In this document: positions 1 through 17,617 of the stretch, in pieces
Layout of the letters: each line of letters opens with the position of its first letter
Position numbering within the stretch: position 1 is the first letter of the stretch
Assembly (NCBI GenBank): GCA_965153355.1
Contig: OZ231126.1
Coordinates: 29,264,001-29,328,000, forward strand
Origin: Flaccisagitta enflata
Lineage: Eukaryota; Chaetognatha; Sagittoidea; Aphragmophora
Direction of reading: 5' to 3'
DNA length: 64,000 bases
The notes under the pieces: model-generated
Seen by the model: only the letters and a program-made list of their open reading frames with translations
The model's database searches: none
Told to the model about the DNA's origin: nothing
Translations under genes and position numbers: made by a program

Positions 1-330
1 ATTTCAAAGACTTTCAAACAGATATATGCAAGGAATGTCTCCATTTTGAGTCAAATTTAGCATTTTGGAAGCCTTTCATGAAAAAAATAAACTAAATGAC
101 AGTTCATCTACAATATAAAGGGGGCGCTAATTGGAGGGTAAAAAAGCCAAGTTTTATTTCAATTTCAAAAGCACCCGGGGCGCTTTTTAGAGAAAATACG
201 GTAACTCCATTTGTTCATTCGTTTATTCATACATAAATTCATTTTCTCATTTATTCATTCATCCATTCTTATTTTCATCAATCCATCCAGCAATCCATTC
301 GTTTATCCAATAATCCATTTATTCATTTAT

Positions 331-660
331 CCATTCATTCAGTCATTCATTCATTCATTCATTCATTCATCTATTCATTCATTCCTCTCATTCCTCTCAT
401 TCATTCATTCATTCATTCATTCATTCATTCATTCATTCATTCATTCATTTCTCTCATTCATTCATTCATTCATTCATTCATTCATTCATTCATTCATTCA
501 TTCATTCAATCATTCATTCATTCATTCATTCATTCATTCATTCATTCATTCATTCATTCATTCATTCATTCATTCATTCATTCATTCCTCTCATTCATTC
601 ATTCATCCATCCATTCATTCATTCATTCATTCATTCATTCATTCATCCATTCATCCATTC
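331..660. repeat. (ATTC)n tetranucleotide microsatellite
   Basis: Long TTCA/ATTC array with a few CTCT interruptions, ending about 25 bases before the splice acceptor of the ankyrin exon. It reads as FIHS repeats in one frame, but it is intronic and not protein-coding. The bases before it (1-330) are AT-rich and show no gene. Confidence 0.95.
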
Positions 661-686
661 ATCGCCCAGTTCTCCTTCTTATCCAG

Positions 687-1151
687 GGTCTTCAATGGGC
701 GATCGGCAAAGGGCTCGACATCTTCGCCAAAGACGACGGCGGCGCCCTTGACAAGAAATCCGCGCTCGATTACGCCGTCGACTTCCGCAAAACCGACTGC
801 CTCGAGATCTTGCTGTCGGAAGCGGAACGACGACGCGCTGCGGAAGTGGAAGCGGAAGCCGCGTCCGCGCAGCAGCCGGCGTCGAAGATGCTCAGCCGCG
901 TGGCCAGCATCAAGAAGACGCTGAGTTTCCGGCAGAATCCCAACAGTCCAGATTTAAGACGAAAATACTCGCAAAAATTGGCGGCCGGAGAAATTGGAGG
1001 CGGCAGAAGTCAAAGTTTGAGACAAAAGCTCAGTTTCAGGACATTTAGAGACAAACAACAGCAACAGCAACAACATCATCGTCAATTCCGTAAAGGGGGT
1101 CTGGATAAAGATGTGACGGCGGAAACGATACTCGAGTTGTCGGAAGTTTGA
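687..1151 (+). CDS. Terminal exon of an ankyrin-repeat protein (5' partial)
   Basis: The exon opens after a pyrimidine-rich acceptor ending in AG at 685-686 and reads in phase 0 to TGA at 1149-1151, giving about 154 residues. The first 45 or so residues resemble one ankyrin repeat: a G-rich turn, then SALDYAVDFRKTDCLEILL, matching the TALHxAA...xLL pattern. The rest is basic and low in complexity (ASIKKTLSFRQ, RQKLSFRTFR, a short Gln run) and ends in LELSEV. The two KxxLSFR motifs could be phosphorylation or 14-3-3 sites, which is inference. The coding part is clearly more GC-rich than the flanks. The start codon and upstream ankyrin repeats lie outside the window, so the protein family within ankyrin proteins cannot be named. 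The acceptor choice is supported by frame and composition only. Confidence 0.7.
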   Translation, partial: GLQWAIGKGLDIFAKDDGGALDKKSALDYAVDFRKTDCLEILLSEAERRRAAEVEAEAASAQQPASKMLSRVASIKKTLSFRQNPNSPDLRRKYSQKLAAGEIGGGRSQSLRQKLSFRTFRDKQQQQQQHHRQFRKGGLDKDVTAETILELSEV

Positions 1152-1362
1152 TATTTGGGGATGAGGGTTACAGATGAGGGGGGGGGGGTTACAGAAGAGG
1201 GGTTACAGAATGGTGCTATTCATTTAAGAGAAGGCGGTGTGGCTTGAAGTGTCATAGAGAGGGAGAGACGCGGGCAAATGTTGTATGAAGTTTTTTTTCT
1301 TCATGATATGTGTATATTTGTTTAAAAAACAACAACAAATCAAAGCCGAATGGAAAGCAAGA

Positions 1363-1368
1363 AATAAA
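1363..1368 (+). terminator. AATAAA polyadenylation signal of the ankyrin gene
   Basis: A canonical AATAAA hexamer lies about 210 bases after the stop codon, a reasonable distance for a 3' UTR. The segment between (1152-1362) has a G run and no reading frame of interest. Confidence 0.5.
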
Positions 1369-1799
1369 CGAGTAAAGAATAACTCAATATCTACCCACAG
1401 CTTGTCCCCAATTAGGGAGATAGCCAAATTGCGAGAGAAGATCTGAGTGGCTTAAAATGATAGGAAGGCGGAAAGAAGCAAAACGTAAGACAAAATAAGA
1501 ATTGAGGGTATGCCCATGGGATGGGAAAGGAAGGTCTTTGTTTTTGTGGTAAAAATGATGGGGTTGGAGGAGAAAAGAAAGGAGCGTTCGCTTGACCAGA
1601 CTTTTCATTTCCAGTCATCATGAGTTTCTAGGATAAAATTTCAGAATAAGAAAGCTCTGAGAAAGAAAAGAAAGATTGAAGAAAGCAAAGAAGGAAAGAA
1701 GAAAGAAAAGGAGGAAATCCGAGTTTTGTGTTTTGATGTGAACGGATATCAGAAATTTAATCAAGTGGACAAAAAAATGACGAGGATGGAGGAGAGGAC

Positions 1800-1804
<5 letters not shown>

Positions 1805-1885
<81 letters not shown>

Positions 1886-1889
1886 AATA

Positions 1890-1952
<63 letters not shown>

Positions 1953-1966
1953 AGAGAAAGAAAGAG

Positions 1967-2037
<71 letters not shown>

Positions 2038-2040
2038 AAA
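1805..2040. repeat. (GA)n followed by (GAAA)n microsatellite
   Basis: About 140 bases of GA/GAGA followed by about 95 bases of GAAA. The Ser-Leu and Phe-Leu-Ser reading frames on the other strand are products of the repeat. Confidence 0.95.
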
Positions 2041-2156
2041 AAGAATGTTAAGAAAAGCCAGAAGTTGATGTGATTGTTTGACATTGGGAAGTCGATTTGA
2101 TAAGTCTTGAATTATTTGGAGATTTCGGAATGAGTCATAAAAATGGCACCGTTCGC

Positions 2157-2352
2157 TTTTTAGTCGCGTGCTACGTGACTCTGCACCCTGCTTTGATGGT
2201 CCATCTGTACATTCGGCGGTCCGTCGCATTTTACTCTGTTTCTCACTCTTTGACATCGCTGCTCCTGCCCAACTGCTCTAGTGACCTCTAATAAGGCCCC
2301 TGCCCACCCGCACCGCCCGCATGCCACTGAGGTAGCCGTATAGCCGGCCATG
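2157..2352 (+). mobile_element. Hairpin-ended repeat, family A
   Basis: It starts TTTTTAGTCGCGTGC followed by a complementary arm, then CACCCTGCTTTG and a GGTCCxTC-rich section, then GCTCCTGCCCAACTG and a right end with GCCACTGAGGTAGCCGTATAGCCGGCC. The same architecture recurs at least 14 times in this window on both strands, so it is a dispersed repeat. No coding capacity is visible, so it would be non-autonomous. Confidence 0.75.
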
Positions 2353-2672
2353 GTTCATTCATCAGTTAGCAGTCAGCACAGGCCTCTTGTCATTTTTTCG
2401 TTTATCCGTTTCGGTATCTGGAGACCGGAAACTGACGGCCAACAACCGGCATTTGATATTTGGAAGTCGGCTACCCTAAGACTGGAGCAGCCATTGATTC
2501 AAGATTAAATGAAACCATTGATCGTTTGATCGATTTATATTCTTGCTCCACCAGTTCCCATGTGACACGAAATTGGTCACCATAACAATCTCATTAACAT
2601 TTCGGTGCTCGAGGCATATAAATCACAATAGGTTTTGATAACTGATGGCGTTAATGATTGGCCATGATTCAT

Positions 2673-3180
2673 GAACCCCCGGTGGGTTGAGTGGTATAAA
2701 GTGGCGTTAGGTGTTTTTTCTTTTTCCCCCAGGGTGGGATTTGATGGACTGTGTAGGTGGGATGAGTGGTATAAAGTGGCGTTAGGTGTTTTTTTCCCAT
2801 CAGGGTGGGATTTGATGGACTGTGTAGGTGGGTTGAGTGGGATAAAGTGGCGTTAGGTGTTTTTTTCCCATCAGGGTGGGATTTGATGGACTGAGTAGGT
2901 GGGTTGAGTGGTATAAAGTGGCGTTAGGTGTTTTTTCTCATCAGGGTGGGATTTGATGGACTGTGTAGGTGGGTTGAGTGGGATAAAGTGGCGTTAGGTG
3001 TTTTTTTCCCATCAGGGTGGGATTTGATGGATTGTGTAGGTGGGTTGAGTGGTATAAAGTGGCGTTAGTTGTTTTTTTTTTCATCAGGGTGGGATTTGAT
3101 GGACTGTGTAGGTGGGTCGAGTGGTATAAAGTGGCGTTAGGTGTTTTTTTCCCATCAGGGTGGGATTTGATGGACTGTGC
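2673..3180. repeat. Tandem minisatellite, about 71-bp unit, seven copies
   Basis: The unit contains GAGTGGTATAAAGTGGCGTTAGGTG, a T run and CATCAGGGTGGGATTTGATGGACTG (given here in pieces). The GTGGTATAAA/GTGGGATAAA core recurs at 2691, 2766, 2837, 2909, 2979, 3050 and 3121. Copies are over 90 percent alike by eye, so the array is young. Every unit carries a TATAAA-like core, but no promoter function is implied. Confidence 0.95.
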
Positions 3181-4310
3181 CCCCTTATGCTTCTTATGTC
3201 AAGCCAACAACTTCTGCCCAGCCGTCATGCATCATCAATGGCATTCTTGACCCATCGAGAGTCCATTGCAGATTGTGACAAGTTGTCACTGTCAAGTGTC
3301 AACTGCTGAGACGTTTTTTTTGCCACATTCTTCGTTCCCCCTTTCATGGTCTCCATGAATGTTTGATAAGTCTTGAGTCAAGCGTGAATATGAGACTGAA
3401 ATTCATCTGCCTCTCCTGCCATAAATGCGGGGGAGTATTTACCAGGTGACGTTCACGCCACGCTATTGTACCTTGTCAAGACTCAAGAGATGGGCTTTCA
3501 CGGAATTTGGGATTTTTCAGTCGCAAACATTGCAGATAGCTTCAGATCATTGGAACAAAACTTTACTGTCGTTGGACTAGGTAATGAAAAATCTTAAAAG
3601 AAAATAAAAAACTGAAGTACTCGCGTTTTCAGCAACGCTAATAGGTTTTCATCATCTCTATCTAAACTATCTAAAGCTATTTCAGTAATTCAACCAGGTA
3701 AGTTTGTATCATGCCGCTCAGGTTTACTTTGATTAAAATTTTATAGTTTTATTGGAATGATCATGAATAATTGCAGATGGATGTTGAGATGGCTTTGCTT
3801 TTTTATTTCATGTCTTGCTATTGAAGAATGTACTGGATTTAATCTTTCTGAATACTCTATGTAGCAAAAAAATCCCTGTTTGACATGCCCATTCCCCCAG
3901 ATGCCTTCGCATTAACATGCACAAATTGATTATGGTGCCATAATATGCAACATGCAAAATATACAAACTGCGAGATCAGTTGTCCTTTGAAACTTTTTCT
4001 GTGTCATCTGCCAAATGTACTGTGCACGTATTATGATTGTACCTCGCACCTGCATGTCTACCAAGTTGATTGTTTTGTTGATTTTTTCACGCTTTTTATA
4101 AATAAATCATATTTATCAAAAACTTGTCTCTGTTAAAGTCAATTCGTTAATTCGAAGGATTTGGAAGCAGGTGATGAGTCATGACATCTTTTGGAAAAGT
4201 TGAAATTGGCCTAAATCACGATATTCATCCTTGAGGCTGATAGTGAAATGAATAAACGTGAATTCACCCAGTTCAACTCTCTTCAACTCACTCTTCCTTC
4301 TTCAACTCAC
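3181..4310. other. Unassigned AT-rich sequence
   Basis: I searched both strands for the next exon of the DPP-like gene and for other genes and saw none. There are no obvious transposon ends. A short GC-balanced stretch near 3180-3260 has no extended frame. Confidence 0.5.
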
Positions 4311-9541
<5,231 letters not shown>

Positions 9542-9592
9542 GACTCCCCCCTCTCTTCAAGACAGGGTAAGGACAAGGACTTGGTTTTAAAC

Positions 9593-10148
9593 TTCTTCTA
9601 TCGGAGACGAACTGAGAAGGTCACGAGCACGGGGTTAGAATTCACTCTTTTTGTGTTGAAATGATAAGGACCTGGGGCCAGATTCACTCTCTTTTGGTTG
9701 AAATTGAAAGGATGCGGAGTTCCGATTCACACTTTTTGTGTTGAAGTGGGAAGAACCCAGGGTTCAAATTCACTCTATATTGAAATGAAAAGGATCCAGA
9801 AATCAGATAAACACTCTTTGTGTTGAAATTGGAAGGTCTCAGAGTTCAGATTCACTCTTTTTATGTTGAAATGGGAAAGACCCGTGGTTAAAATTCGCTC
9901 TGTGTTGAAGTAAAAAGGATCCAGAATTCAGTTTCATTTTCTTTGTGTTGAAACATGAAGGACCTGTAGTTTGTGTTTATGGGTAGGACCTGTAGTTCAG
10001 GTTCACTCCCTTGAAGATGAAACGTGAAGGACCCGTAGTTCAGATTCACTCTCCTTGAGTTGAAATTGGAAGAACTTGGAGTTGATATTAACTCTCCTTG
10101 AACTTCAATGGGAAGGACCCGGAGTTCAGATTCACTCTCTTTATGTGA
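9593..10148. repeat. Degenerate tandem repeat, about 57-bp unit, about ten copies
   Basis: Units contain GGACCCGGAGTTCAGATTCAC then TCTCTTTGTGTTGAAATGGGAA. Copies differ by 10-25 percent by eye, so the array is older than the one at 2673-3180. It is interrupted at 10149 by a short TIR element. Confidence 0.85.
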
Positions 10149-10445
10149 CAGGGGTGTATAAAGTTGAGCATTCTCCCCCCCCGGTGGGGGGGGGAATAAA
10201 ATCAAAGGGTTTGGAGATGGGGAAGAAAATCAAAATTTTGAAAAAAAGAAAAAAGAAAATTTTTGAAGATCTAACACTTTTGGTAGTACCAAAAGGTAAA
10301 ATACAATTACTACAACACAATTTGACACTATTTAAACCAAAAATATACTGTTTTATAGCTTTGAGGGGAAGAAAATTAAAGATTTTGTAATGCGACGCGA
10401 TGCGTCGCGGGGAAGAAAATCAAAGCTCAACTATATACACCCCTG
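10149..10445. mobile_element. Short TIR element (MITE-like), 297 bp
   Basis: Ends are CAGGGGTGTATAAAGTTGAGC and, inverted, CAGGGGTGTATATAGTTGAGC. The interior is A-rich with a G/C homopolymer hairpin near 10171-10192. It interrupts the 57-bp array, so it inserted after the array formed. Confidence 0.7.
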
Positions 10446-10569
10446 CTTTATGATGAAACGGGGAGAACCCGGGTTTGAATTCTTTCCATCACAGGTAGAC
10501 GCGAGGCAGAATGAATCTCAACCAGGTCTCAACCATCGATCGTCTTCGATGAGACCTGAGTTTATTGAT

Positions 10570-10722
10570 GATGAAACACGACCGGATACACGGCAATCCA
10601 GTCGCGGACGGTTGGGCAGGGGCAGTAATGCGAAAACCGCTCGCTATTTTAAAAATCTGACGGACATACCGACATACCGACCGACACGGCAAGGTGTAGA
10701 GTCGCGTGTCCGCGACTAAAAA
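10570..10722 (-). mobile_element. Family A hairpin repeat
   Basis: Reverse-orientation copy. In element orientation the left hairpin is AGTCGCGGACACGCGACT and the right end is GTCCGCGACTGG, so both carry the GGAC/GTCC variant. Confidence 0.75.
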
Positions 10723-11690
10723 CAAAGCCATGTTAAGCCTTAAGGCAAATATGTGCGCCTCGCTGATTAAGAATGTATGAATGAACGTTTTGTATGAATG
10801 ACTGCATGTATAAACGACTGAGTTAAAATGAGCGTAGGAACTGGGAAGGCAAAAGAGTTGACAGGCATAGAGATTAAAAAGAGACAACGAAATCGGCAGT
10901 TTTGTGCGGTTTTAACTTTTGCGTGACAGAAAGTCAGTCAGACCGACCGACTGACCTACCATTCGGCCGACCGACGGACACTCAGGATCTGTATTGTTAT
11001 CCGTTCCTTCTGCTTGATATAATTCTATCAAGCTATTAACCTCTTTCCGCGCCCCCCTCTGATATCAACCGTTTGGGGGCTTCGCATAGCAAAAAAATTG
11101 ATTTTCTTCTCGTCCCGCTAACCCAATACGGAGTGAAAGAAATCATGAAAATGACCGTTTTCTTTTTTTCAAAATTCCTTCATCTTCCGTTTTTGTTTTG
11201 GCCCTAAAGTTTCCTCAGATTTCCCAGAATTCAGCAAAATCCTGTGTAGTCTTGTTACAAAAGGAACAATTGTTAGTTTTAGAAAATCATAATTTTTATT
11301 AAAATGAATTAGAATATTACAGCATAAGTTACGAAAGAGCTTGTGAAAAAGCAGATTATCAATTCTTTAAAGAGCAGAAATTTGTAAAAGCTAATTCAAA
11401 AAAGATCAGCATATTTTTTTATCCCACTGCAATATACAAATTAGGCTTTCAAAAACAATTTTCTAAAAAATGGAAGATGAACAATTTTTGATAAAAGAAA
11501 AAAGGTAAGGGTCCTAAAATTGGCCACTCCACATTAGGTCAAGAGGATGAAAAGAAATAAGCAACTTTTGCTATGTGAAGCACCCAAATCAACCGTGGAC
11601 AACAAATGGAGTGTAAAACACAAGTTAAACGCCCCGAAACAACGAAACGACTTCCGATCCCACGACATCGGACAGCATCTTCCTTAATGC
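10723..11690. other. Unassigned AT-rich intergenic sequence
   Basis: No exon with splice sites and family similarity was seen on either strand. The sequence is mostly A/T-rich with no tandem structure. Confidence 0.45.
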
Positions 11691-11693
11691 CTT

Positions 11694-11913
11694 TTTAGTC
11701 GCGTGCTACGCGACTCTTCACCCCGCTTTGTCGGTCCGTCCGTCCATCGGTCCGTCTGTCCGTCGGCCCGTCGGCCCGTCCGTCGGTCCGTCACACTTTC
11801 CTTTTTTTTGTTTTTTTTTTTGCGGTGTTTGGTCTCACTGCTCCTGCCCAAGTGATCAAATATGGCCCCTGTCCACCCGCACGCGACTGGGGGAGCCGTG
11901 TATCCGGCCTTGT
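11694..11913 (+). mobile_element. Family A hairpin repeat
   Basis: The left end is AGTCGCGTGCTACGCGACT and the right end is GCACGCGACTGGGGGAGCC. The middle holds GTCCGTCGGCCC units and a T run. It is nearly full length. Confidence 0.8.
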
Positions 11914-11935
11914 TATCGTTCACTCTGATCGTTCA

Positions 11936-11973
11936 CTCTGTCTGTCCGTCTGTCTGTCTGTCTGTCTGTCTGT

Positions 11974-12062
<89 letters not shown>
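11936..12062. repeat. (CTGT)n(CT)n microsatellite
   Basis: TCTG units pass into a pure CT run of about 90 bases. The next stretch, 12063-12950, has no supported gene. A short frame at 12643-12715 beginning MMHRNEKG lacks partners. Confidence 0.9.
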
Positions 12063-12064
<2 letters not shown>

Positions 12065-12953
12065 CCTCTCTATAGGTCATCGCCCTGAATGTGAAATTGT
12101 GCGTAAAACGACGTAAAATGAGGTTTCAGGAATCACGGACAATGAGGCAAGGATGAACGAGCGTGATTCTTTCTGTTTCTCTCCCATTTGGACTTAAGGT
12201 TATTGGGTCATTACATAGACATATCTATTCTCATGATTTTTATGTTTTGCTTTTAAATAAGAGCTTATGAGATTAATTGAAGGCTAGTAAAATTGCCCAA
12301 AAAATGTGAATGATTTTCCCCAAAATTATTCGTTAGGGGTGGCCAAATTAAACACACTTATACTTTTTTGATAGATATGGTAATTCAAATGGAGAATCTG
12401 TCATGCTATGTGTAAAAATAGAATTATCAACATTTTAGGCCTCTCAAGGCTGTTCGGACTTAGGCACTTTGCCCTTCCTTTTCCTAATTCTAACAATGAA
12501 TAAGAGCGTTTTTATCATTCCCAATTTAGGCCACCACCAAATTACATCCAGTGATTTGGAGGAAACCGATCATAACATCTGTTATTGTTAGTTTTCTCTC
12601 ACAATAATTCTTTCACTCGGTAGTCTCTCCCCTTTCACTAAGATGATGCACAGAAACGAAAAGGGAACATTGTCCGTTGTCATGGAGCCGTTGAACGATC
12701 CTGAAGTAATCCAACCAGTTTTGTTTTTGTATTTGTTTTTGTTTTTCTATCTATTTTTATTTGTTTTTTTATGTTTTTTTTGTTTTTGTTTTTGTTTCTG
12801 TATTTGTTTTTGTTTTCTCGCATGTGCTTCGGTGAGAAGCTTCCAAAGTTTCCACTGGAGACCCTGTTGATGTATGAATATTCTCTCCTCTGAGCGTACA
12901 CTCCCTCTGACTCTGTGTTGATGTTTTGGATTTTTTTTTGTCTTCCAGAATAT

Positions 12954-13262
<309 letters not shown>

Positions 13263-13345
13263 ATGGAAGTTTTCGCGTCATTTTCCGTTTCCTCGCGCAA
13301 GTTTGCGTGTAAATGAGTTGGGATTTGCGTTTGTGTTTCTCACAA

Positions 13346-13629
<284 letters not shown>

Positions 13630-14433
13630 GAGAGACAGAGATAGAGACGCAAATAGACAGAAAGACAGAAATACAGAATAACAGAAAGACAGAGAGACAG
13701 AGAGACAAAGACAGAGAGACATAAGGCAACCACCGCCATAAAAAGAATAAGCGAAAAAAATCAATTGGATTTCCCCATGAAATCATCGTATTTTTCCATC
13801 CGGGTTCCTCAGCATATAGCAAAGAGCAAATCTAATAAAGGATACAAGGAAACACACAAATGAACTAATAAAATGCAATAAAAAGAGAGACCCAACTCAG
13901 GACAGGTTCACATGGCATCTTATTATATGGTCATTTAATACCTATCCGTATTCCGTAACAACAATTAGGCGGTAAAACACTAATGCACAAAAAATATGAA
14001 ATCCATACTTAATGTCAGCCGGCCTAAGGCTTGTCAGATGAAATTTCAATCTTACTTGTCAAATACAGTTGAAATTTCATGTCACTGGGCTAACAAGAAT
14101 ATGTTTATGTTTCCCATAATTTTGATGATGTTTTTTACGCCTAATGGTTGAACATGTTTTTCTTTCCTTGCGTTTGATCACACAATCAGAATAAAGCCAA
14201 AAAACCAAAAGAATGAGCCGGGAAAATCAAGAGGCCTGGGGGTTGGAGAGGGAGGGGGGGGAGAGAAAGGGCCTGAAAGATGCAACAGAAAAGTGAATGG
14301 TAAAGAAATGAAAAAAGAAAAAAGTAACAAAAAAAAAGTAACAAAAAAATGCCGGAAACCAAAGAAGGGGCGGAAAAGCAGCCATTTGCACTTGGCCGTG
14401 GATTTGCCACGTTTCTGACGTGGGAAAGAAGGG

Positions 14434-14466
<33 letters not shown>

Positions 14467-14629
14467 AGAGGAGGTGGTGGAAGTGAAGAGGGACAAAAAT
14501 GAAATGAAAGAAAAACACAAAGAAAAGATTGAAATGTAAATGATAAAAGTATGAACATACAAAAAGGACCCTCAGAGAACGAACGAAGGGAACGTCAAAA
14601 AGATAAAAGCATGGGACCTCAAAAAGAAA

Positions 14630-14743
14630 GAACAAGGCCAAGTAGGCCAATAAGGTGCGACGTGTGGATCGTCGAACGAATGCGTTACCGACCAACAGAC
14701 AGACAGACGGACACAGCCAGTTATAGAGGTGCTTTGTCGCACC

Positions 14744-14750
<7 letters not shown>
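14630..14750 (-). mobile_element. Family D hairpin repeat
   Basis: In element orientation it starts TTTTAGGTGCGACAAAGCACCT, then CTATAACTGGCTGTGTCCGTC, and ends ACACGTCGCACCTTATTGGCC. It is built like family A but with AGGTGCGAC arms. Confidence 0.7.

Positions 14751-14832
<82 letters not shown>
14751..14832. repeat. (GA)n microsatellite
   Basis: Pure GA run directly abutting the left end of the family D repeat. Confidence 0.95.
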
Positions 14833-14836
<4 letters not shown>

Positions 14837-15184
14837 ACCGAATGTTGAAAAGAAAGGGAAATACTGCGCTTGACAGATATCTTTATCCAAACATCAGCGA
14901 CGTGGGTCTTTTTTGACACAAGTTGTAAAGAAAACTTGTAGTCGCTTGCGGATGGGCGGCGGCTGTATCGTGAAGAAAAGAATAAAATAACTTGGCCGGA
15001 TCATGGCCAATAAGTAGTCGCTTGCGCAGGGGCAGGGGTAGTATGTGAGTGGGCGGGGGTTGCAATGTGGCAAGGCAGGGGCAGTAATTCTCAGAAATCG
15101 CTATCCCAGCCGATTTCCGGTCATCCAATTTTTCGCGTTCCGGACGGACCAAGGGACACACCCTCCTGTAGAGGAAAACAAGAA

Positions 15185-15562
15185 GAAACATGTATGAAAA
15201 CAAGGCCAACACCTATAAGTCGCGTGCGAGACATAAATAACTTAAGATGACTTTTATTGACTCAAGATGACTTAAAGTGACTCAAGACAACTTTTAATGA
15301 CTTAAAAAGACCTAAAATGACTGAAATGACTACTTTGACCTATTTGACTTAAGTAACTTGAAATAACTTAGAATGACTTAGAATGACTTAGAATGACTTA
15401 GATTGACTTAGAATGACTAAGAATGACTTAGAATGACTTAGAATGACTAGAAATAACTTACAGTATAATAAAAAAGTAAAGTGTGACGGACCGACGGACG
15501 GACCGACGGACCGACGGACGGACAAAGCGGGTTGTAGAGTCGCGTGCACGCGACTAAAAAGA
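15185..15562 (-). mobile_element. Family A hairpin repeat with internal 10-bp tandem
   Basis: The + strand reads CAAGGCCAACACCTATAAGTCGCGTGCGAG, then about 230 bases of GACTTAGAAT-type decamers, then GACGGACCGACGG units and GTCGCGTGCACGCGACTAAAA (quoted in short pieces). A similar fragment lies at 14938-15060. Confidence 0.7.
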
Positions 15563-15662
15563 GAGAAAAAAGGCAAAACAATGAATAAACAAGGTCGGAT
15601 ACATAGCTAACCCAGCCGCGTGCGCGTGCGTGAAGAAAAGAATGGAAGAGCAAAAAGGCTTT

Positions 15663-15812
15663 TTTAGTCGTGGACACGCGACTCTACACCTTGCCGTGTG
15701 GGTCCGTCCGTCCGTCCGTCACATTTTTGAATTGCGAGCAGTTTTCGTATAACTGTTCCTGCCCAACCGTCCGCGACTGTATTGCCGTGTATCCGGCCTT
15801 GTTTTTTTACAG
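15663..15812 (+). mobile_element. Family A hairpin repeat, short copy
   Basis: The left end is AGTCGTGGACACGCGACT and the right end is GTCCGCGACTG, followed by GTGTATCCGGCCTTG. The central section is shorter than in other copies. Confidence 0.75.
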
Positions 15813-15894
15813 CAGCGAGGTGTTAAGTGGCCGGAAGAGAGATGGAATAGAAGGCGGGGAAGACGCTGAGTGAGTGTCATGACATCATTCAGAA

Positions 15895-16000
<106 letters not shown>

Positions 16001-16734
16001 ACAAACAAACAGACACACAGAGACAGACAGACAGACTGCCAGAGAGAAATTAGAAAGAGACCGACAAAAACAAAAACCGAGAGACTGAGACAGACTGAGA
16101 CACGGACAGAACTAGGGATAGGTAACTCCATGAATATATACTTTCTCTTGTTGACACATAGCATGCGACACAAACCAATCGTACAATTATTTTTCAATTA
16201 AAAAAAAAAAGTCAAAAAATCCTCCATTTTACTGTGCATCACGTACACTGTACTAGATTTTTAGATTTGATTCAATTTGATTTGAAGATGAAATTTACTC
16301 AGTGGTAGCGTGTGTGACAACAACACATGTTGTTTTTTGATAAAATATTCTGTTCTGTCCAAGTAGGAGAGCAAAGTGGTAGTCAAATTTAATTAACACA
16401 TGGTCAGCCCCGTCCTTACATAAATGGAAAGCAAGGATGGAGATTCTATCAATAAAACATTGTACAAAATGATAAATAGTGACATCACTTCAGCGCGTGA
16501 CACTCTCACGGGTGTCGATGTCCCATCGGTCAACGTTGCGTCCTGACTGTGAAACTGTTGAGTGAATTTCGCGCTGAATAATGTTTGATACATGTAGACA
16601 GATGAACGAAAAAAAAATATTGCTTGAATTTCCGACATAATAGTCAAAACGCGTGTTTCGATTGTTTGATTCAGCACAGAATCTCGCCGATGCCAAAAAA
16701 TAGCCGAAAAATGCGATTTGAGCACAGGCATTAT

Positions 16735-16805
16735 GGATGGACGGTCGAACGGACGGACGGACAAACCCCCTCATAAAGATGCAAGGACGCGTCTAAAAAA
16801 AGACG
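16735..16805 (-). mobile_element. Hairpin repeat fragment, variant arms
   Basis: In reverse orientation it reads TTTTTTTAGACGCGTCC, TTGCATCTTTATGAGGG and GTTTGTCCGTCCGTCCG. The layout matches the left end of families A and D, with a third arm sequence. The right end was not located. Confidence 0.45.
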
Positions 16806-16884
16806 CAAAAAAGCGTCGCATTTGTCGAACAAATAACACTCTGAGGAAGATTCCGTGACGCACGCGCCTAAGCGCAATCGCGGG

Positions 16885-17050
16885 ACGTGGACACGTAGTG
16901 GCTTACGTGCGCCGACGTGCACAGACTAGAGGTGGCCTACGTGCGTAGACGTGGGAAGATTTACGTGCGTAGACGTGCGCAGACGTGCGCAGACGTGCGC
17001 AGACGTGGGTAGTGGGAACGGGGGAGACCTACGTGGAAGGATCTACGTGC
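16885..17050. repeat. GC-rich decamer-type repeat
   Basis: Repeats of GACGTGCGCA and variants (GACGTGCGTA, GACGTGGGTA), locally clean near 16955-17010. It is CpG-rich against an AT-rich background. The following 17051-17617 shows no gene. Confidence 0.8.
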
Positions 17051-17617
17051 GGCCGATGTGAAACAGCCTGCGCTAATCAGTGCAAATCGAGTTGCATAGA
17101 CGTGCGCATGGTGGCCGTCTATGCGCATACCTGTGGCGATGTTCTTTACGACTAATGGGCACTGTGGTGAACCCACAGGCGCAATCTTTAGTACGTACGT
17201 GTACGCGGAGGCGCGCAAAAATGCCCGTCTCCACGCATCGCCAACAGGTTGGTTTTCCTGTGTGATTAATGAGAACGGATTGCACGATGTACGTGTACAC
17301 TGTACAGGAGAAAGATCTATCCGTACGAGCATGAAAAATCGCAAACCGACAGACGCAAGGTGGCTAAAGGGCGAACGTGCACGTCTAGGAAAACAGAAAT
17401 TTGCACCTCGGCCGGGACGAAAAAAGTCTTTTTGTGGTGGTGGGAGGAAGAGGAAATTATTGATTCATTCCACTTTTTGGCAAAACTGAAGAAGTAACAA
17501 CTCAGTTTATTCAGTTTGCTCTTGTTTTGTGCAGTCGACCGATGGCCCTTACTTTCTCTCATTGGAGAGAAACATAGCTTTTTCCTCTATTCGTCTAGTC
17601 CTAGTGTAATTCTAGTA

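Noticed and set aside
211-924. 237-residue open frame rich in FIHS repeats on the + strand
   Set aside because: It is the ATTC microsatellite running out of frame into the ankyrin exon; the real coding frame is different.
1224-2256. Several - strand frames considered as downstream exons of the DPP-like gene
   Set aside because: None resembles the next propeller segment of DPP4-family proteins, and most run through the GA/GAAA array.
2673-3180. Regular 71-bp array considered as a CRISPR array
   Set aside because: There are no distinct spacers; the whole unit is repeated. The context is an animal genome.
12643-12870. Short + strand frame beginning MMHRNEKG
   Set aside because: It runs into a TTTTTG-rich stretch, has no family similarity that I recognise and no consistent partner exons.
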